64,000 nt of DNA from Planctomycetota bacterium (GTDB taxonomy: Bacteria; Planctomycetota; B15-G4). A program made the translations under genes and the position numbers. The DNA lies in assembly GCA_029259745.1 (NCBI GenBank), contig JAJDEO010000041.1, forward strand, positions 122,795-186,794, written 5' to 3'. Shown here piece by piece: positions 59,288 through 64,000 of the stretch. Position 1 is the stretch's first letter. Every line of letters begins with the position of its first letter. The notes under the pieces are model-generated. The model ran no database searches. It was not told the DNA's origin and worked only from the letters and a program-made list of their open reading frames with translations.

Positions 59288-60871
59288 GTGGACGATCCGC
59301 GCCCCGAGTTGATCACTCACTCGCCCAGCGACTCACACTCGTTCGAAGACACGCTGCGCGACGTCCTGCGCACGTCGCCGTACATCGTCTTCTCCGTCGT
59401 CATCCACAGTGTCGTGCTGCTGGTGCTCTGGTTGATGCCGTCCGCGGAGCTCGAGCTCGACGAGCAGCTCACGATCGAGGTCGGCCGTGACCAGGTCGAC
59501 GTCACACCGCTCGTCGATCCTCCGCCGCCCCCCACGGACCTCGTGAAGCCGACGACGCCGATCGAGAACCCGACGGTCTCCGTCGACCCACCCGACCTGC
59601 CTTCCGCCCCCACCGACTTTCCCAGCGATGTGATCGACGCGGCTCCGAGTGCCGAGCCTGCGGGGATCACCGGCCTCGGCGGCGGCCCGCAGGGCAAGCT
59701 CGGCGGACGCCCCGGCGGAGAAAACGGCGGCGGCTACCCGCCGGGCGAGCCGTTCAACGACGCCGTTCGGGACGCGCTCCTGTGGCTCTCGTTCCACCAG
59801 ACCGACCTCGGTGACGGACTCGGCTACTGGTCCGGCTCGGCCTTCGACCTCGAGTGCGGCCGTCTCGACGCCGAGAGCATCTGTGACGGGCTGTCGAGCA
59901 CGACGCAGCACGACGTCGGCCTGACCGGCCTGGCGCTGCTCGCCTTCCTCGGCGCAGGCAACACGCACACCGACGGCGAGTTCGCCGGCACCGTCAAGCG
60001 CAGCCTCAAGTACCTGCTCGAGGGCCAGGACATGGACGGATGCCTGGCGCCGCGCACGTCGACCACCCACACCTACGACCACATCATCGCCACGCTCGCA
60101 CTCACCGAGGCCTACGCCCTCGCGCCCAACCGCTCGCTCAAGAAAGGGGCGATCCGGGCCCACCAGTACATGTACGCACTGCGCAACCCGGGCGCGGCCT
60201 GGCGTTATGCCGAAACGCACCCCGAGATGCTCACGCACGAGAACGACGTCTCGGTGACGGGCTGGGCGATCCTCGCGATGACCCTCGCGAAGGACTTGCC
60301 CGAGTTGCCTTTCGAGGCCCAGGCACTCGACGACGCGCTCGTCTTCATCGAGGAGATGACCGACGCGACGGGACGCACGGGCTACATCGAGCGCGGCGGT
60401 CCGCCCTCACGCCTGCGCGCAGCCAGCGACGTCTGGGACGCCTCACGCAGCGAGTCGATGACGGCCGTGGGCGTGCTGAGCCGGATCTTTGCCGACCCGG
60501 AGTTCGAGCGCCCCGGCATGCGCGCGTCGGTCGCCAAGGGCGTCGGCCTGATCCTCGCCCAGCCGATGGCCTGGGACGACGGCGACATCGGCACCGTCGA
60601 CTTCTACTACTGGTACTACGCGACCTACGCCCTGCATCAGTTCTCGATCACCCCCGAAGGCCGCGCGGCCTGGAAGACCTGGCAGGGCCTCATGCGCGCC
60701 GCCGTGCTCGATCGCCAGGTGCAGGAGGGCGACGAGAAAGGCAGCTGGCCTCCCCAGGTCGACCCCTGGGGTTCGATCGGCGGGCGCGTCTACTCGACGG
60801 CCATCCTGGCCCTCTGCATGGAGGTCTTCTACCGCTACGACACGGTGATCGGGTCGCACTCGCCGCGCTGA
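59288..60871 (+). CDS. TonB-like membrane anchor fused to alpha/alpha-toroid (prenyltransferase/squalene-oxidase repeat) domain, paralogue 1
   Basis: A 527-residue protein. A short cytoplasmic N-terminus (to 30) is followed by one transmembrane helix (32-51, IVFSVVIHSVVLLVLWLM). Next is a TonB-like acidic and Pro-rich periplasmic stretch (about 52-120, VDPPPPPTDLVKPTTP), a Gly-rich linker and an alpha/alpha-toroid domain (about 150-520) of the prenyltransferase/squalene-oxidase repeat type. The toroid shows WLSFHQTDLGDGLGYWSGSA, GLTGLALLAFLGAGNTH, MLTHENDVSVTGWAILAMTL and SIGGRVYSTAILALCMEVFY. It has no DxDD cyclase motif. The role is probably structural or peptide/lipid binding coupled to the inner membrane. 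The GTG start has GGAGG 7 nt upstream. The next gene is a close paralogue. Confidence 0.85.
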   Translation: MDDPRPELITHSPSDSHSFEDTLRDVLRTSPYIVFSVVIHSVVLLVLWLMPSAELELDEQLTIEVGRDQVDVTPLVDPPPPPTDLVKPTTPIENPTVSVDPPDLPSAPTDFPSDVIDAAPSAEPAGITGLGGGPQGKLGGRPGGENGGGYPPGEPFNDAVRDALLWLSFHQTDLGDGLGYWSGSAFDLECGRLDAESICDGLSSTTQHDVGLTGLALLAFLGAGNTHTDGEFAGTVKRSLKYLLEGQDMDGCLAPRTSTTHTYDHIIATLALTEAYALAPNRSLKKGAIRAHQYMYALRNPGAAWRYAETHPEMLTHENDVSVTGWAILAMTLAKDLPELPFEAQALDDALVFIEEMTDATGRTGYIERGGPPSRLRAASDVWDASRSESMTAVGVLSRIFADPEFERPGMRASVAKGVGLILAQPMAWDDGDIGTVDFYYWYYATYALHQFSITPEGRAAWKTWQGLMRAAVLDRQVQEGDEKGSWPPQVDPWGSIGGRVYSTAILALCMEVFYRYDTVIGSHSPR

Positions 60872-60974
60872 CGTTGCGCGGCGGAGCGCGGCGGCCGGCG
60901 GCGGGGCGAGTCCCGGAGGTGCGACAGGGTCATATCATCGGTCGTCGCCCCTTGTCCGCCGATGAGAGCCCGTG

Positions 60975-61003
60975 TTGCCAACCCTCGGGCCCCTGCCTAA
61001 CAT
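60975..61003 (+). promoter_or_regulatory. Sigma70-like promoter before TonB-like paralogue 2
   Basis: TTGCCA (60975-60980) and TAACAT (60998-61003) are separated by exactly 17 nt, matching 5 and 4 of 6 consensus bases. It lies about 75 nt before the GTG of the second TonB-like gene, in the 206-nt gap between the paralogues. Confidence 0.6.
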
Positions 61004-61077
61004 AAGGCACGGTCGAGGATTCTCACGCGCTCCTGCGTGATGCCGCCCTCACCTTGAGCGCTCCCGGAGGCACCCAC

Positions 61078-62670
61078 GTGGCCGATCAGAAATATCCCGT
61101 TCTCGTGACGCAGAACTCCCACGGCCCGGGCATGGCTGAGGAGCAGTCCTTCGAGGACACCCTCCGCGACCTCGTGCGCGCGTCTCCGTACCTGTTCGTG
61201 TCGATCATGATCCACGCCGTCGTGGGCGCGATCTTCTACTTCATGCCGGCGAGCGAGAACACGATCGCCGAGGATCAGGTCATCAAGGCCAGCGCCGAGG
61301 AGTTCGACGAGCCGATTCCGCCCGAGGAGCCGGAAGAGGAAGAGATCGAGGAGATCGAGGAGATCATCGAGGAGCCGGTGGTCACCGAGGACGTCGTGAC
61401 GGAAGTCACGGAGGTCATCGACAACCTCAACGTCGACGCCAACTTCGACAGCACCGGCCTCAACGACGCGATCGGCATCGGCGGCGGTGGTGGCGGTGGC
61501 TTCGGCAAGCTCGGTCGTCGCGGCAGCAAGGGCAAGGTCGCCGGGAAGGCGTCCGAGCAGGCCGTCGACGCGGCGCTCAAGTGGCTGTCCTTCCACCAGA
61601 CCGACCTCGGTGACGGCGTCGGCTACTGGTCGGGTTCGGCCTTCGACCTCGAGTGCGGTCGTCTCGACCCCGAAGACAACACGATCTGCGACGGACTCGC
61701 GGGCACGGCGCAGCACGACGTCGGCCTTACGGGCTTGGCGCTTCTCGCTTTCCTCGGCGCCGGTAACACGGACAAGGAAGGCAAGTACAAGGACACGGTC
61801 AAGAAGGGTCTGAAGTACCTCATGGAGCAGCAGGAGACCGACGGCTGCCTCGCTCCGAAGACCGTTCAGGACTACACGTACAGCCACATCATCGCGACGC
61901 TGGCACTCACGGAGGCCTACGCGCTGACGGGCTCGGGTCGAACGCTGAAGAAAGCCGCGACGAACGCGCTCGACTACATGTACTCCATCCGTAACCCGGG
62001 TGGTGCCTGGCGTTACGCCGATTTCCACCCCGAGATGCTCACGCACGAGAACGACGTCTCGGTCACGGGTTGGGCCGTCCTCGCGATGACGCTCGCGAAG
62101 GAATACAAGAAGCTGCCCTTCCAGGATGAGGCGCTCACCGATGCGATGCTCTACATCGAGGAGATGACCGACGAGATCGGCCGCACGGGTTACATCGAGC
62201 GCGGCGGTCCGCCGGCGCGTCTCGAGGGCAAGGAAGACACCTGGCCGAACGAGTACAGCGAGTCGATGACGGCGGTGGGCATCCTGTGTCGCATCTTCGC
62301 CGACCCGGAGTTCAAGAACCCCGAGAACCACGCGAAGATCGAGCAGGGCGTGAAGTTGATCCTGGCCAACCCGCTCGTCTGGGACGAGGAGGAGCTGGGA
62401 CGGATCGACTTCTACTACTGGTACTACGCGACCTACGCGCTGTACCAGTTCTCGGCCGACCCGGCCGGGCGCTCGGCTTGGAAGAGCTGGGAGTCGAGCA
62501 TGGTCGACGCCATCCTCAAGAACCAGGTCAAGGGAGGCGAGCAGGCCGGTAGCTGGGCACCGCAGGTCGATCCGTGGGGCTCGGCCGGTGGCCGCGTCTA
62601 CTCGACGGCGATCCTGGCCCTGTGCATGGAAGTCTTCTACCGCTACGACACGGTCATCGGGTCGAAGTGA
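61078..62670 (+). CDS. TonB-like membrane anchor fused to alpha/alpha-toroid domain, paralogue 2
   Basis: A 530-residue protein closely related to paralogue 1. Its layout is a transmembrane helix (about 37-57), a strongly acidic Glu-rich periplasmic stretch (about 75-105) in place of the Pro-rich one, a glycine tract and the same toroid (WLSFHQTDLGDGVGYWSGSA, GLTGLALLAFLGAGNTD, MLTHENDVSVTGWAVLAMTL). The toroids are highly similar throughout, while the linkers diverge, as expected of a tandem duplication with linker specialisation. The GTG start has GGAGG 7 nt upstream, the same arrangement as paralogue 1, and its own promoter lies in the gap. Starting further upstream (TTG 61054) would place the Shine-Dalgarno inside the gene. 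An IS3-family element begins 197 nt later. Confidence 0.87.
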   Translation: MADQKYPVLVTQNSHGPGMAEEQSFEDTLRDLVRASPYLFVSIMIHAVVGAIFYFMPASENTIAEDQVIKASAEEFDEPIPPEEPEEEEIEEIEEIIEEPVVTEDVVTEVTEVIDNLNVDANFDSTGLNDAIGIGGGGGGGFGKLGRRGSKGKVAGKASEQAVDAALKWLSFHQTDLGDGVGYWSGSAFDLECGRLDPEDNTICDGLAGTAQHDVGLTGLALLAFLGAGNTDKEGKYKDTVKKGLKYLMEQQETDGCLAPKTVQDYTYSHIIATLALTEAYALTGSGRTLKKAATNALDYMYSIRNPGGAWRYADFHPEMLTHENDVSVTGWAVLAMTLAKEYKKLPFQDEALTDAMLYIEEMTDEIGRTGYIERGGPPARLEGKEDTWPNEYSESMTAVGILCRIFADPEFKNPENHAKIEQGVKLILANPLVWDEEELGRIDFYYWYYATYALYQFSADPAGRSAWKSWESSMVDAILKNQVKGGEQAGSWAPQVDPWGSAGGRVYSTAILALCMEVFYRYDTVIGSK

Positions 62671-62897
62671 CAGCGGGCGCGCCACGGCGCGCCGTCAGCT
62701 GACATCACGAGCGCTCGTCGGGTTCGTCCGGCGGGCGCTCGCGTCGTTTGGTGACCGCCGCGCTCCCCACTCCAAGACCGGCCGCAGTCGTCGCGTCGTC
62801 GCCGCGCCGTCGGCGGAGAAGCGCGAAGAGAAACAGCACACCGCGCCACCTCCCGTACACCCCGCTCTGACCTTTCCCCGATTCCGTGGACAGTCAG

Positions 62898-63848
62898 TTA
62901 AGCCCCACCAAGCACAGCGCTCGATGACGGCGGTTGATTCGGCACCTCAGCGTGCGGCGTGCCTGACAGCCCTGGGCTGGCTGGCACGCCGCACGCTGAG
63001 GTGCGCTCGTACTGCGCGGGGGAGAGGTACGCCAGCGTCGAGTGCAGCCTCTCGAGGTTGTAGAAGACTTCGATGTAGTCGAAGACAGAGACACGCGCCT
63101 CGTCACGCGTGCGGTAGCGCACGTGGGAGCAGTGCTCAGTCTTCATGCTGTGGAAAAAGCTCTCTTTGACGGCGTTGTCGTAGCAGTTGCCCTTGCGACT
63201 CATGCTGCATTCGATCCCGTTTCGGTCGAGCAGCTCGCGAAACTTCGACGACGTGTACTGCGTCCCTCGATCGGAGTGATGCATGAGTCCGCCACGAGGT
63301 GCACGCTCATCGATCGCCATCTGCAGTGCCGCGACGACAAGGTCGGCCGACGGGCTCGCGCTCATCGACCAGCCGACGATGCGACGCGAGTACAGGTCGA
63401 GCGTCCCGGCGAGGTAGAGCCATCCTTCGTCTGTTGCGATCGCCGTGATGTCGGAGACCCAGACGCGATTGGGAGCCTCCACGTCAAAACACTGATCGAG
63501 ACGATTCGGAGCGAAAACACTGCCTTTGCTGACTGTCGTAACGGGACGATAGCGGCGTTTGATCTTCGACCGCAGCCCCGCCTCACGCATCAAGCGAGCA
63601 ACACGGTGACGCCCGCATCGCGTCCCTGATGCCACCAGCGAAGCATGCACACGAGGCGAGCCGTACACCCGCCGACTCTGGCGATGCACGTCTCGAATCT
63701 GAGCGAGGAGACGCTTGTCCTCCTCGCGTCGCCAGCACGGCCGACGGGTCTTCCATGCGTAGTACCCACTTCGCGAAACCTCAAGCACCCGGCACATCGC
63801 TGTCACCGGAAACTCGAACCTGTGCTCGCGCACGAAGCGAAACCTCAC
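62898..63848 (-). CDS. IS3-family transposase orfB (DDE integrase domain)
   Basis: A 316-residue transposase catalytic part. The HTH_21-like start (SRSGYYAWKTRRP) is followed by the rve integrase core with the DD(35)E triad: Asp133 (VSDITAIATDEGWLYLAGTL), Asp193 (HHSDRGTQYTS) and Glu229 (NAVKESFFHSMKTEH). The IS3 C-terminal YNLERLHSTLAYLSP is intact. The GTG at 63848 overlaps the orfA stop as GTGA, and it lies in the -1 frame. A T7 run on the plus strand at 63878-63884 (A7 in the mRNA, in orfA codons CTA AAA AAA) is the expected slippage site that makes the OrfAB fusion. All catalytic residues are present, so the copy may be active. Confidence 0.95.
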   Translation of the reverse strand: MRFRFVREHRFEFPVTAMCRVLEVSRSGYYAWKTRRPCWRREEDKRLLAQIRDVHRQSRRVYGSPRVHASLVASGTRCGRHRVARLMREAGLRSKIKRRYRPVTTVSKGSVFAPNRLDQCFDVEAPNRVWVSDITAIATDEGWLYLAGTLDLYSRRIVGWSMSASPSADLVVAALQMAIDERAPRGGLMHHSDRGTQYTSSKFRELLDRNGIECSMSRKGNCYDNAVKESFFHSMKTEHCSHVRYRTRDEARVSVFDYIEVFYNLERLHSTLAYLSPAQYERTSACGVPASPGLSGTPHAEVPNQPPSSSAVLGGA

Positions 63849-64000
63849 TTCGTATCCTTCGCAAAGTAGGCCACCGCTTTTTTTAGGATGTCGCGCTCCT
63901 GACGAGCCTGCGCCAGCTCGCGACGCAAGTGCGCGATCTCATCGTCGGGGTCTCGTGGACGACCTTTCCCCGGGAACGCCGCGTCACCGTCTTGCTCGTA
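63845..64000 (-). CDS. IS3-family transposase orfA (partial, C-terminal part)
   Basis: Only the last 51 codons are in the window. They read GRPRDPDDEIAHLRRELAQA then RQERDILKKAVAYFAKDTK and stop at 63845, the leucine-zipper end that closes IS3 OrfA proteins. The frame and the AAAAAAA slip site ahead of the stop agree with programmed -1 frameshifting into orfB. Confidence 0.85.
   Translation of the reverse strand, partial: YEQDGDAAFPGKGRPRDPDDEIAHLRRELAQARQERDILKKAVAYFAKDTK

Larger units (their letters stand above)
62868..64000 (-). mobile_element. IS3-family insertion sequence (right end to window edge)
   Basis: The element reads on the minus strand, with orfA cut by the window edge and orfB complete. 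The probable right terminal inverted repeat is TGACCTTTCCCCGATTCC + GTGGACAG (62868-62893), about 30 nt after the orfB stop. It starts with TG as usual for the family. The left end and target duplication are outside the window, so the boundary is a prediction. Confidence 0.75.

Overview
The window is 64 kb of GC-rich, densely coded DNA with genes on both strands. I infer a member of the Planctomycetota or a close relative. The grounds are a secreted DUF1080 (3-keto-disaccharide hydrolase) protein, large secreted sugar-dehydrogenase/PKD and PA14/DUF5060 proteins, TonB-like proteins carrying an alpha/alpha-toroid domain, a YbaK/Nudix/DUF72 housekeeping mix, and many starts without a Shine-Dalgarno sequence. 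No rRNA or tRNA gene was seen, so the placement rests on gene content only.

Layout. 1-2.1 kb (minus): two small carboxypeptidase-regulatory-like secreted proteins and a YugP-type zinc peptidase. 2.5-12.5 kb (plus): a secreted sugar-dehydrogenase-like protein coupled to a tRNA-dihydrouridine synthase, an adenosine-kinase-type PfkB enzyme, a flavodoxin behind Fur-like palindromes, an FkbM methyltransferase with a folded leader, and a dihydroorotate-dehydrogenase-like protein coupled to an M3 peptidase. 12.7-15 kb: a ThrE-type exporter and an RlmM-like methyltransferase, divergent. 15.3-19.6 kb: one 1413-residue protein joining two rhodanese domains, a YidC/Oxa1-like membrane domain, a complete PEP-synthase-like phosphotransfer module and a PilZ domain, closed by a strong terminator. 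19.8-26.7 kb: L-2-hydroxyglutarate oxidase, two sugar-type solute-binding lipoproteins, a glycosyltransferase, and an RbsA/RbsC-type ATPase and permease. 26.7-38.5 kb: beta-propeller and beta-helix exported proteins, a prolyl aminopeptidase, HNH protein, Nudix enzymes, chorismate synthase, cytochrome c', SDR, asparaginase and a YbaK deacylase. 38.5-44.1 kb: DUF1080 protein, an ATP-grasp/zinc-peptidase pair, a Nudix-metallo-beta-lactamase fusion and a DUF72 protein. 44.2-53.2 kb: Mfd, two small membrane proteins, an ankyrin protein, and a fused 2-oxoacid dehydrogenase E1 coupled to a FabD-like acyltransferase. 53.6-62.7 kb: a secreted PA14/DUF5060 protein, HemF, a SurA-like chaperone, and a tandem pair of TonB-like/toroid proteins. 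62.9-64 kb: an IS3-family element cut by the window edge.

Working together: several pairs are translationally coupled by ATGA or GTGA overlaps (dus, M3 peptidase, the ABC ATPase and permease, ATP-grasp after zinc peptidase, FabD-like after E1). Several genes without a Shine-Dalgarno have a TANNNT hexamer 6-9 nt before the start codon, which predicts leaderless mRNAs.

The strongest candidate for something undescribed is the rhodanese-YidC-PEP synthase-PilZ fusion. Next are an intergenic repeat family whose flanking arms differ in sequence but still pair, a 15-bp palindrome ending at the hemF start codon, and TGAGA-N5-TCTCA palindromes around the flavodoxin promoter.
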